Shown in pieces: positions 14,938 through 21,865 of a stretch of 31,200 nt of DNA (positions are counted from its first letter, which is position 1; the number at the start of each line of letters is the position of its first letter). The position numbers and the translations under genes were made by a program. The notes under the pieces are model-generated. The model was not told the origin of the DNA. It made no database searches and was given only the letters and a program-made list of their open reading frames with translations. The DNA comes from DATILI01 sp035476635 (GTDB lineage: Bacteria; Pseudomonadota; Gammaproteobacteria; Burkholderiales; Burkholderiaceae_C). Where the stretch lies: NCBI GenBank assembly GCA_035476635.1, contig DATILI010000184.1, positions 1 to 31,200 of the forward strand, written 5' to 3'.

Positions 14938-15554
14938 TGGCGACGAGGCTGAAACTGCATTGGTCGCCCAAGTCCCCCTACGTGCGCAAGGTGATGATCT
15001 GCGCGCACGAGCTCGGCCTCCAGGATCGGCTTGAGCTGGTGCGTTCCGTCGCTGCCATGCTCAAGCCGAATCCGGCCATCATGGCCGACAACCCACTCTC
15101 CAAGATCCCGACGCTGGTGCTGGACGATGGCACGGCGCTCTTCGACTCCAGTGTGATCTGCCAGTACCTCAACGAGCTGGCGCAGGGCAGCCTGATTGCG
15201 GCAACCGGCCCTGCACGCTGGCAGGCATTGCGTTGGGAAGCATTCGGTGACGGCCTGCTGGATGTGCTCATTCTCTGGCGCAATGAAAGGGAACGTGAGC
15301 ACCCGATGCAGGTGCTGACGGATGCGTTCGAACTCAAGACCCGTGCCGCCCTCAAACGGCTGGAATCTGAAGTGCAGTCCCTGGACGCCGCGACGTTTGA
15401 CCTGGGCCACGTCAGCATCTGCTGCGCGCTGGGCTATCTTGATTACCGCTTTGATGCGCTGGGCTGGCGAAAAGAGGCGCCGGGGCTGGCCCGGTGGTAT
15501 GCAGACATGCAGAAAAGACCATCCGTTAGATCCACCGAGCCTGCAGACGGTTGA
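14937..15554 (+). CDS. glutathione S-transferase family protein
   Basis: A 205-residue GST-like protein. The N-terminal thioredoxin-fold domain starts LKLHWSPKSPYVRKVMI (5-21), with SPKSPYVRKV as the glutathione-site helix start; NPLSKIPTLVLDDGTALFDSS provides the cis-Pro and the Asp-Ser pair that binds the glutamyl end of glutathione. The C-terminal all-helical half contains LRWEAFGDGLLD and the usual N-capping region near GHVSICCALGYLD. In such operons GSTs act as isomerases or in thioether cleavage, but nothing fixes the reaction. It overlaps the CoA-transferase stop by one base, so it is translationally coupled. Length is normal. Confidence 0.92.
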   Translation: MATRLKLHWSPKSPYVRKVMICAHELGLQDRLELVRSVAAMLKPNPAIMADNPLSKIPTLVLDDGTALFDSSVICQYLNELAQGSLIAATGPARWQALRWEAFGDGLLDVLILWRNEREREHPMQVLTDAFELKTRAALKRLESEVQSLDAATFDLGHVSICCALGYLDYRFDALGWRKEAPGLARWYADMQKRPSVRSTEPADG

Positions 15555-15614
15555 CACCGCCAGAGAACTTCAGGCGCAACCACTTTCGGGCTTTCAAGAA
15601 CAGGAGACAACACC

Positions 15615-16505
15615 ATGAAGTTTTCACCCAGCCGCCGCGGCGTACTTCGTCCCGTCTTTCTGGCGAGCGTTGTCGCGGCAGCGTCATTTCTGACGGCATC
15701 CTGCGCTTCGGTATCATCGCCGCGCACCAACCACCTTGTTCGCTACGCCGATGTGCAGATCGAGGTGGTCGCGCAAGGCCGTGGACCGCTGGTTGTGATG
15801 CTGCCTTCACTGGGCCGCGACTCGGACGACTATGGCCCGGTCGCAGAGGCGTTTGCTCGGGGCGGCTATCGCGTGCTGCGGCCCGCACCGCGCGGCATGG
15901 GCCGCAGTGCCGGTCCCGCGCACGGCATCAGCCTGCACCACTATGCGCAGGACGTTGCAAAGGTGATTGAATACGAAGCCAACGGCCCGGCAGTGGTCAT
16001 TGGCCATGCCTATGGCAACTGGGTCGCAAGGACTGTTGCCACCGACTATCCCCGGCTTGTCAGGGGTGTGGTGATTGCGGCGGCTGCATCCAAGAATTTC
16101 GATCCCCGGCTGAGGGGCTATATCGATAAATGCGAGGACGCCAGCCTGCCGGACGAAGAACGCCTTAAATACCTGCGCATGACCTTTTTTGCGCCAGGCA
16201 GTGACCCCAAACCATGGCTGCAGGGCTGGCACCCCGAGGTCAAGAAGCTGCAACGCGCCGCGAGAGAGGCCACCAAAGCCGAAGAGTTCTGGGGCGCAGG
16301 CGGCGTACCCATGCTGGACCTGATGGCCAATGAAGATCCTTTTCGCCTGCCGGCGACACGCGACGAGAACCGGAGGGAGTTTGGCGCGCGAGTGAGCGCT
16401 GTCGTCATACCCAATGCCAGCCACGCGCTGATTCCCGAGCAACCTGCGGCTGTGGCCGATGCGGTATCGCGGTGGATGCACGGGTTGCCGCACAAGCCGC
16501 GGTGA
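15615..16505 (+). CDS. exported alpha/beta-hydrolase-fold protein without nucleophile serine
   Basis: A 296-residue alpha/beta-hydrolase-fold protein with an N-terminal signal sequence (residues 1-30, RR at 7-8, then a hydrophobic core). The segment LTASC could be a weak lipobox, but Thr at the -3 site is not standard. The nucleophile elbow reads GHAYG (130-134): Ala 132 stands where Ser, Cys or Asp is expected. A C-terminal NASHALIP supplies the usual His, and the oxyanion region reads LPSLGRDSDDY. Either the protein is a non-enzymatic binding protein or it uses different chemistry; a subgroup of hydrolase-fold proteins with GHA(F/Y)GN is familiar to me. The gene has an AGGAGA ribosome site and follows the GST gene by 60 bases. 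Confidence 0.88.
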   Translation: MKFSPSRRGVLRPVFLASVVAAASFLTASCASVSSPRTNHLVRYADVQIEVVAQGRGPLVVMLPSLGRDSDDYGPVAEAFARGGYRVLRPAPRGMGRSAGPAHGISLHHYAQDVAKVIEYEANGPAVVIGHAYGNWVARTVATDYPRLVRGVVIAAAASKNFDPRLRGYIDKCEDASLPDEERLKYLRMTFFAPGSDPKPWLQGWHPEVKKLQRAAREATKAEEFWGAGGVPMLDLMANEDPFRLPATRDENRREFGARVSAVVIPNASHALIPEQPAAVADAVSRWMHGLPHKPR

Positions 16506-16540
16506 CACCCTAGGAACCCCCGTCCGGACGCCGCCGCACG

Positions 16541-17341
16541 TCAGCGGTAGAGCGCGTCCGGGTTGTCATGCAGGATTTGCGCGGCATGACCCTCAGGAGT
16601 CCATCGCTTGAACAAGGCAAGTAGCGCTTCGGCGTCAGGCACGGGCGTGACGCGCAGGTGCGGCCAGTCGCTGCCCCACACCAGCCGCGCAGGATTGGCT
16701 TTGACCAGCGCTTCATGGAATGGCCGGCCTTGGTCCTTGTCCGGCGTGCCAAAGAGATTGCGATAGGCGCAAAGCTTGACCCATGCCTTGCCGCTTTCCA
16801 CCAGCGAGAGCAAGGTCTGGAAACCCGCATCGTCCACACCGGCTTCCACGTCGAAGCCACCCATGTGGTCGATCACCACCGGTACCGGCAATTTCTGAAG
16901 CTGCGCCGCGATGCCGGGCAGCGCTCGACAGTCAGTCCAGAGTTCCGCGTGTAGTTCTGCGTCGGCCAGTGCCGGTGCCAGCGCCAGCAAGTCGTCGAAC
17001 GAGGCACTGCCCGCGAAATTCGCGGCCGAGCCGCTGCGGTGGCTGAAGCGAGCTGCACGGATACCTCGCTCGCGCAGGCCTTTCAGGGGCAGCGGACTGC
17101 CGGGCCGCACGACGATGACGCCCCGCAGCGCCGGGTTGCGTTCCAGTGCATGCAGCAACAGTCCGTGATCATCTCCATACGCGCTCGGATGGACCAGCAC
17201 ACCGTGGTCCAGGCCCAAGCGAGCCAGCAGCCCGAGGTAGTCCGCCTCGACGGCTTCGGGCGGCGTATAGCTGCGATCGGGCGCCAGCGGGAACCGGGCG
17301 TACGGGCCGAACAGGTGCGCGTGGCAGTCCCAGCCGCTCAC
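16541..17341 (-). CDS. amidohydrolase-2 family, LigI-like lactonase/hydrolase
   Basis: A 266-residue TIM-barrel protein of the amidohydrolase-2 family, close in pattern to 2-pyrone-4,6-dicarboxylate lactonase (LigI) and related hydrolases. It opens DCHAHLFGP (5-13) with His 7 and His 9 as expected metal or substrate ligands. His 159 sits in VIDHMGG, Lys 189 in VKLCAYRN, and Asp 225 in VWGSDWPH, the end-of-strand catalytic Asp. The start is a GTG at 17341, with GGAGGG seven bases upstream. It lies 4 bases after the carboxymuconolactone-decarboxylase-family gene; the pair would fit late steps of aromatic acid breakdown, which is inference. The gene converges on the hydrolase-fold gene across 35 bases containing a 10-base palindrome CGTCCGGACG at 16521-16530. 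Confidence 0.9.
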   Translation of the reverse strand: MSGWDCHAHLFGPYARFPLAPDRSYTPPEAVEADYLGLLARLGLDHGVLVHPSAYGDDHGLLLHALERNPALRGVIVVRPGSPLPLKGLRERGIRAARFSHRSGSAANFAGSASFDDLLALAPALADAELHAELWTDCRALPGIAAQLQKLPVPVVIDHMGGFDVEAGVDDAGFQTLLSLVESGKAWVKLCAYRNLFGTPDKDQGRPFHEALVKANPARLVWGSDWPHLRVTPVPDAEALLALFKRWTPEGHAAQILHDNPDALYR

Positions 17342-17345
17342 TGGA

Positions 17346-17927
17346 CTACCCTCCGTGCTGCCGCCCCTGCTGCTGCGGCAAGGGGAAGGCCGGCAGCACG
17401 CCCTCGGGCAGCGGAATCTCGTGGCAGTTCAGCGTCATGGCCACCATCGTGTAGTAGCCGATCAACGCCGTCAGCTCCACGACGACGCGTTCACCGAAGC
17501 AGGCCAGAGCCTGGCGATAAGTGGTGTCCGAGACCGATCTGTCACGGTTGAGCTCGTCCGCATAGCGGTACACGACCAGATCCTCGGCGCCAATGCCGTC
17601 GGGCTCGCGCTGTGCCAGCAAAGCCTCGATGACATGCGGCTCGACCCCGGCCTTCTCGGCCTCGAGCCGGTGCGCATACCACTCGAACGGCGAATTGCAC
17701 GCGCGCCCGGTGACCAGGATCGCGATCTCCGAATGGCGCGCCGAGAGCCCGGTCCGGTAGCGAAGCAAGCCTCCCAAGGCCTGCCATTTGTCGGCCAGCT
17801 CGGGGTTGTGCAGGGCGGCGCGCAGCGGCCCCTGGATCTTGCCGCGTGGACCGGAGACGATCCGGTCGTACACCGCCCGTTGCTCGGGCGTCATGGTTTC
17901 GGGTGTGGGCAGCGAGATGCGTGGCAT
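17346..17927 (-). CDS. carboxymuconolactone decarboxylase (CMD/AhpD) family protein
   Basis: A 193-residue all-helical protein of the CMD family. Recognisable pieces are PRGKIQGPLRAALHNPELADKW in the first third, RTGLSARHSEIAILVTGR in the middle, and EWYAHRLEAEKAGV near 82-95, where the family keeps an acidic residue and a His. The CxxC pair of AhpD-type peroxidases is absent (single Cys 77 in ACNSPFEWYAH), so a decarboxylase-like or unknown role is more likely than peroxide reduction. It is followed directly by the LigI-like amidohydrolase gene and preceded at 45 bases by a LysR gene on the same strand. The C-terminus is Gln-rich (LPQQQGRQHGG). Confidence 0.9.
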   Translation of the reverse strand: MPRISLPTPETMTPEQRAVYDRIVSGPRGKIQGPLRAALHNPELADKWQALGGLLRYRTGLSARHSEIAILVTGRACNSPFEWYAHRLEAEKAGVEPHVIEALLAQREPDGIGAEDLVVYRYADELNRDRSVSDTTYRQALACFGERVVVELTALIGYYTMVAMTLNCHEIPLPEGVLPAFPLPQQQGRQHGG

Positions 17928-17972
17928 GGCGGCAAGCTTACTGCACGCCGCTCCCCGGCACTGGCAAGGCTG

Positions 17973-18965
17973 CTATGCGCGCAGCGGCAAGTCGCCTCGG
18001 GCAACATCGCCGGCGCGCCACATTCCGCTGGCGGCGGCTTCTTCGACGATGGCGACGATTTCGTTGGCCACCGCCTGCACCGCCTTCGCCGGGCCCTTGG
18101 TGCGCGTGAGCGCCATGGACACGGTTCGCTGCAGCGTGGGAGAAATGATCTTCGCGGCTTGCAGGCGGCCCTCTTTCACTTCGGTCCAGACGGCATGGAT
18201 CGGCAGCACCGTATAGAGCCGCGCCTCGGCCACGGTGGATCGCATCAGCGGCAGCGAGTCCGCCTCCATGACCGGCGTGAGCGTGATTCGCTCCTGGCGC
18301 GCCATGGCATCCAGGGCGGTGCGCAGGCCGTTGGGCGCGCCGGGCAGGATGAAGGGAAGTTCATGCAGCGCGCTGAAGGGAATCTCTTTGGCCGCCGTGA
18401 GCTTGTCGCCGTCCGCCCCGATCAGGTAGCTGTCCACCGTCGCAAGGTGTTGTTCGTGCGTCGGCAGGGTCTTTCCATAGCGGTAGAGGATCGCGATGTC
18501 GATGCGCGCGTCCGCCATCCATTCCTCCACCTGTCCGCTGGAGCCCTCCAGGATTTTCAGTTGTATCGCTGGATGACGGCTGCGCAACTGCTTGAAAAGG
18601 CGCCCGACGATTGGATTGGTGATCGAGGGCAGTGAGCCAATGGTCACCCGGCCTGTCGGCTCGCGCGCCTCACCGCGGATTTCCAGCTCCAATTGCTCGG
18701 CATCGGTCAGCAGCGCCTTGACGTGCGGGAACAGGCGCTGGCCGATATCGGTCAGCGCCACGCCGCGGCCCGTTCGATTGAACAGCCGGGCGCCGCATTC
18801 CCGTTCGAGTGCATTCAGTTGGCGGCTCAGCAGTGACTGGTTGCTGTCGAGGAACAATGCCGCGCGCGTCAGGCTGCCTAGCTCGGCAATGGCCAGGAAC
18901 GTGCGCCACTTCTGGAGGTCAGAAGTAAGATCGAGCCTGAGATTGGTGGGTTTGGCGGTGTGCAT
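17973..18965 (-). CDS. LysR-family transcriptional regulator
   Basis: A 330-residue LysR regulator. The winged helix-turn-helix lies near residues 17-75 (WRTFLAIAELGSLTRAALFL, then SLLSRQLNALERECGARLFNRTGRGVALT), followed by the linker helix and a substrate-binding domain starting GRVTIGSLPSITNPIVG. The ATG at 18965 is chosen; a TTG one codon earlier is less likely. It is transcribed in the same direction as the CMD and amidohydrolase genes, 45 bases upstream of them, instead of the usual divergent layout, so it may be autoregulated with them. Its stop lies inside a GCTGC-GCAGC hairpin (17969-17985) that includes the 10-base element also found at 10172. Confidence 0.94.
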   Translation of the reverse strand: MHTAKPTNLRLDLTSDLQKWRTFLAIAELGSLTRAALFLDSNQSLLSRQLNALERECGARLFNRTGRGVALTDIGQRLFPHVKALLTDAEQLELEIRGEAREPTGRVTIGSLPSITNPIVGRLFKQLRSRHPAIQLKILEGSSGQVEEWMADARIDIAILYRYGKTLPTHEQHLATVDSYLIGADGDKLTAAKEIPFSALHELPFILPGAPNGLRTALDAMARQERITLTPVMEADSLPLMRSTVAEARLYTVLPIHAVWTEVKEGRLQAAKIISPTLQRTVSMALTRTKGPAKAVQAVANEIVAIVEEAAASGMWRAGDVARGDLPLRA

Positions 18966-18976
18966 CAATAGATATG

Positions 18977-19213
18977 CTACGCCGCCAATTCCGCCTCGAA
19001 GCGCTCCAGCTCTTCATCCAGCGTTCCGCGGCTGCGGAAATTCCGGTTGGCTTTGCCGTACCAGTACTCGGCGTCTTCCAGGTCTCCCTCCTGGATGTGC
19101 AGGATGCCGTGCAACCAGGCGGCCTGCAACGAATCGTCGCTTTGCACGAGGTTGTGCGCTTCGATCCATTGGCCCGCGCGCAGATGAACCAGGACTTGAC
19201 GAAGAATGTTCAC
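18977..19213 (-). CDS. small conserved protein, TPR-like
   Basis: A 78-residue protein starting with GTG two bases after the AraC-regulator stop, so it is almost certainly translated from the same mRNA. The sequence has two helices typical of a single tetratricopeptide-like unit: AGQWIEAHNLVQ and AAWLHGILHIQEGDLEDAEYWYGKANRNF. The pattern of a helix pair with GDLEDAEYWYGKA is one I recognise from short hypothetical proteins of Burkholderiales, but no function is known to me. No signal peptide or membrane segment. The close spacing suggests it may work with the regulator or simply share its promoter. Confidence 0.8.
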   Translation of the reverse strand: MNILRQVLVHLRAGQWIEAHNLVQSDDSLQAAWLHGILHIQEGDLEDAEYWYGKANRNFRSRGTLDEELERFEAELAA

Positions 19214-19215
19214 AG

Positions 19216-20166
19216 CTAGTGCACCCCGCGCTTGAGGAACTCGCTCGGCGTGGTGTCGAACTCGCGCTTGAACAACCGGCAGAAGTGCGCGTTGCTGTTG
19301 AAGCCCCAGCGGTAGGCCAGCGCCGAGATCGAGACCGCTGATGCGTCGGCGGTGGCCAGCGCTTGCCTGCAGCGCTCTAGCCTGGACAGCCAGATCTGGC
19401 GATCCAGCGTATGGGCTTCGCCCTGGAAGAGCGCGTGCAAATAGCGCTTGGAGCAGCGCATGTCATGCGCGATGCGCTCCACCGTGAGATCGGCATCGGC
19501 CAGGTGGCTGTGGATGTATTGCCTGACCCGGGCGCGCATGACCTCAGGCAGCGGCATGCGCTCCGGGGCTTCGCCGCGTTGCGCCTGCAAGGCTTGCGCG
19601 AGCAGACCCAGGGTGGTTTCCGAAAGCGGGGCGCCAACGGCATCGGGCAGCGTACGCAACTGCGCCGCCAACGCACCGAGGAACGACGACAGCACCTGGT
19701 ACAGGGCCACCAGTTCGGGCGCTTGCGCTTCGCAGGTGTGCAGCGATCCGACGGGCAGGTGCCCCAGCTTCTCGCGCGGAATCTGCACCACGAGATGTCG
19801 GATCGACTCGCGTGAGGTGATGGTGTACGGCACGCGTGGGTCGTACAGGCTCCAATCGCCCGGCTGCAGGTTGAAACTCGCGTCGCGTTGCCGGATTTCG
19901 CTCACGCCTTCAAGCTGCAGCAACAGCTTGAAGCTGTCGTGGCGCGGATCGCTGGCCGCGTGGTCGCGCATGACGCGATGGGCGGGCGCGGCTATCGTCA
20001 GCAGGCGCAACGAGCCCGCCTCGCAGGCGCTCAGGCGCGCGTCGAACGGCCCGTCGCAGAATGCCTGGGCCTGCAGCGGCCCGAAGTAGTGGTCGGTCGC
20101 GTCCTGCCAATGGCGCACCTGCTGGCGCGGTGGCAGGCCAAGGGTTTCGTGGGTGGCGCACTTCAT
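19216..20166 (-). CDS. AraC-family regulator with FeaR-like N-terminal domain
   Basis: A 316-residue regulator. The N-terminal half looks like the AraC-binding-like domain found in FeaR and similar proteins (FKLLLQLEGVSEIRQRDASFNLQPGDWSLYD, in pieces at about 79-109, ending in the GDWSLYDP turn). The C-terminal AraC DNA-binding domain starts near residue 213 (RARVRQYIHSHLADADLTVERIA) and ends with the second helix-turn-helix GFNSNAHFCRLFKREFDTTPSEF. The ATG at 20166 is favoured because GGAGA lies six bases upstream; a longer form starting at 20193 lacks this. FeaR-type proteins control aldehyde dehydrogenases for amine breakdown; whether this one controls the aldehyde dehydrogenase at 3978 is untested. 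It is followed by the 78-residue gene. Confidence 0.93.
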   Translation of the reverse strand: MKCATHETLGLPPRQQVRHWQDATDHYFGPLQAQAFCDGPFDARLSACEAGSLRLLTIAAPAHRVMRDHAASDPRHDSFKLLLQLEGVSEIRQRDASFNLQPGDWSLYDPRVPYTITSRESIRHLVVQIPREKLGHLPVGSLHTCEAQAPELVALYQVLSSFLGALAAQLRTLPDAVGAPLSETTLGLLAQALQAQRGEAPERMPLPEVMRARVRQYIHSHLADADLTVERIAHDMRCSKRYLHALFQGEAHTLDRQIWLSRLERCRQALATADASAVSISALAYRWGFNSNAHFCRLFKREFDTTPSEFLKRGVH

Positions 20167-20229
20167 GCGTTGTCTCCGGTGTGGCCCGTTCATTGCGGGC
20201 TTCAGTTCTGGTTCAGCTCCAGGATTTCA

Positions 20230-20874
20230 TCACAAACGCGGCGGACCTGCGCCCTTGGCCAATCGATCCGTTGCTGAGGGGCGTGCGAGATACTGATGGA
20301 TATCGATCAGGTCGATGCGCCCATCGCGCTCCAGCGCGAAGGTCGGGAAGCCATGGCCGCCCAGCTTTGCCAGCAATGCCCGGCTCTCGGCGATGTGACG
20401 CTGCGTGGCCTCGCCCTCCGCCCGCTGCAGGGCCTGCTCAAACGTGCCGGGCACCAGCCCCAGTTCTGCCGCAAGCTCGATCAGGACGGATCGGTCGGCA
20501 ATGCGCCGGCCTTCGACATAGTGCGCCACCTGGAGTCGCGCCAGCATGTCGAGGCCGCGAGCGCCGGCGCCTTCCGCAGCGAGGACAGCAGCCGTCGGCG
20601 GCTCGGAGTCGAGCACGGCCGAGGTGTCGCGCAACAGCCCATTCGTGTACGCGTCTCCGAACGGTTGCCCGGTCAGCTGCGCGATGCGTTGGTCATGGGG
20701 GGCGACAAAGGCCCGAAGCTGCGGCGTGACTGCCTGCCGGTTCGGGCCGGCCATCATGCCGCCGCCGTGCGCGCGCACCGCCACAAGCTTGCGCGCGGCA
20801 GCCACCAGCGGCGACGCACCATAACACCACCCGCAAAGCGGGTCGTAGATATAGTGAAGGATGGTGGTTACCAC
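20230..20874 (-). CDS. cytoplasmic DsbA-family thioredoxin-fold protein
   Basis: A 214-residue DsbA/FrnE-like protein without signal peptide. The active-site motif CGWC is at 14-17 in YDPLCGWCYG and the cis-proline is Pro 177 in GFPTF, so redox activity is plausible. Between them lies the helical insert of the DsbA fold. Members of this group include cytoplasmic disulfide oxidoreductases and 2-hydroxychromene-2-carboxylate isomerases; the intact CxxC argues for the former. The GTG start at 20874 overlaps the stop region of the metallo-beta-lactamase-fold gene by seven bases, so the two are translationally coupled. The link between an exported MBL-fold protein and a cytoplasmic thiol protein is unexplained. 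Confidence 0.88.
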   Translation of the reverse strand: MVTTILHYIYDPLCGWCYGASPLVAAARKLVAVRAHGGGMMAGPNRQAVTPQLRAFVAPHDQRIAQLTGQPFGDAYTNGLLRDTSAVLDSEPPTAAVLAAEGAGARGLDMLARLQVAHYVEGRRIADRSVLIELAAELGLVPGTFEQALQRAEGEATQRHIAESRALLAKLGGHGFPTFALERDGRIDLIDIHQYLARPSATDRLAKGAGPPRL

Positions 20875-21761
20875 TTCATCTCGCCCTTGTTGACCTTGGC
20901 GCCGATGTCAAGCGCGATGCCCAGGCCGGCCTTGGGGTAGGCGGCTTTCATCGTGTCGATCAATGCGGCGGCATTTGCAGCCTTCGGAAGCTCGGCTTCG
21001 AAGCGGGTCAGGTAGGCCTGGGTGTACGTGATCTGCGACACATCCTGCTTCTCGCCTGGCAGTGAATGCCCCGGGACCACCGTCTGCGGCTGCAGCGCCG
21101 CCATGCTGCCAAGCTTCTTGTTCCAGTCGGCGCGCTCCTGCGCCGTCTGGCTGTCGGCTGTCCATGCATGCAGCCCGGCGAAAACATTCACGCCGCCGGC
21201 GATCGTCTTGATCGAAGGAATCCACACATAGCTGCGATGCGGCAGCGAGTCGTCGAGGCCTCGAATTTCCAGCACCTGGTCTTCCAGCGCGATGGTGTTA
21301 CCCGGCAGCGCTTCGGGCAGCGGCACATTCTTCGGCGCATTGGCTCCCAGCCGCGGCCCCCAGACTTGCATCTTGGCTGCCAGCGTGGCCTGGATCTTCT
21401 TCAGCGTCGGCGCGGTGGCAACGACCTTGGCATCGGGAAAGGCCTGCTTGAGCGTTTCCGTGCCGAAGTAGAAGTCGGGATCTGCCTGGCTGATGTAGAT
21501 GGTCTTCAGGTTTTTCTTGCTGTCCAGCACCATCGCCGCAATGCGAAGCGCGTCCGCCCGGGTGAAGCCGGTATCCAGCAGCACTGCATCGTTCTTGCCC
21601 GAGACAAGCACGGCATTGACGTGGAAGCTCGGGCCGTCCGCGTTGTAGACCTGCAGCGTCAGCGGTGCGGCAGCGCCCTGTGCCTGCGCGGCGCCGGCTA
21701 CGACACCGAGTACAGCAACGGCGGGAACGGCGAGTCGAAAGAGTTGGCGGGAAAAGGACAT
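20868..21761 (-). CDS. exported metallo-beta-lactamase-fold protein with degraded metal site
   Basis: A 297-residue protein with a signal peptide (residues 1-28, cut near AQA) and the MBL fold: VLVSGKNDAVLLDTGFTRADA (51-71) is the classic strand-turn, and a family-like YFGTETLKQAFPDAKVVATAPT follows. The metal motif HxHxDH reads QADPDF (92-97): Gln 92, Asp 94, Asp 96 and Phe 97, leaving only the Asp of the normal set. His 175 and His 232 (VVPGHS) remain, while the bridging Asp position reads GGVN (189-192). It may bind one metal in another way or be inactive. Start: ATG 21761 with AGGAGA upstream; the longer frame crosses the promoter gap. Divergent from a LysR gene. Confidence 0.9.
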   Translation of the reverse strand: MSFSRQLFRLAVPAVAVLGVVAGAAQAQGAAAPLTLQVYNADGPSFHVNAVLVSGKNDAVLLDTGFTRADALRIAAMVLDSKKNLKTIYISQADPDFYFGTETLKQAFPDAKVVATAPTLKKIQATLAAKMQVWGPRLGANAPKNVPLPEALPGNTIALEDQVLEIRGLDDSLPHRSYVWIPSIKTIAGGVNVFAGLHAWTADSQTAQERADWNKKLGSMAALQPQTVVPGHSLPGEKQDVSQITYTQAYLTRFEAELPKAANAAALIDTMKAAYPKAGLGIALDIGAKVNKGEMKW

Positions 21762-21795
21762 GTCGGTCTCCTGGGGGAATAAATGAAAAGCAGAC

Positions 21796-21815
21796 TTTAT
21801 TAGTTCTAATTCAGG
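21796..21815. promoter_or_regulatory. probable LysR operator in AT-rich divergent gap
   Basis: ATTAG at 21800-21804 and CTAAT at 21807-21811 form a palindrome around TT, inside the 104-base AT-rich gap between the MBL-fold gene and the divergent LysR gene. The symmetric AT-rich form with a T-N11-A arrangement is what LysR proteins often bind. The gap is much lower in GC than its surroundings. Confidence 0.5.
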
Positions 21816-21865
21816 AGATAAACTGCATTTATGTGGAAACACTGTTGAACGGATCGAGCAAATAG

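Noticed and set aside
16506..16540. Terminator between the converging hydrolase-fold and amidohydrolase genes
   Set aside because: Only the short palindrome CGTCCGGACG without loop or T-tract.
20166..20193. Longer start for the AraC regulator
   Set aside because: No ribosome site before the upstream ATG, while GGAGA precedes the internal ATG at 20166.
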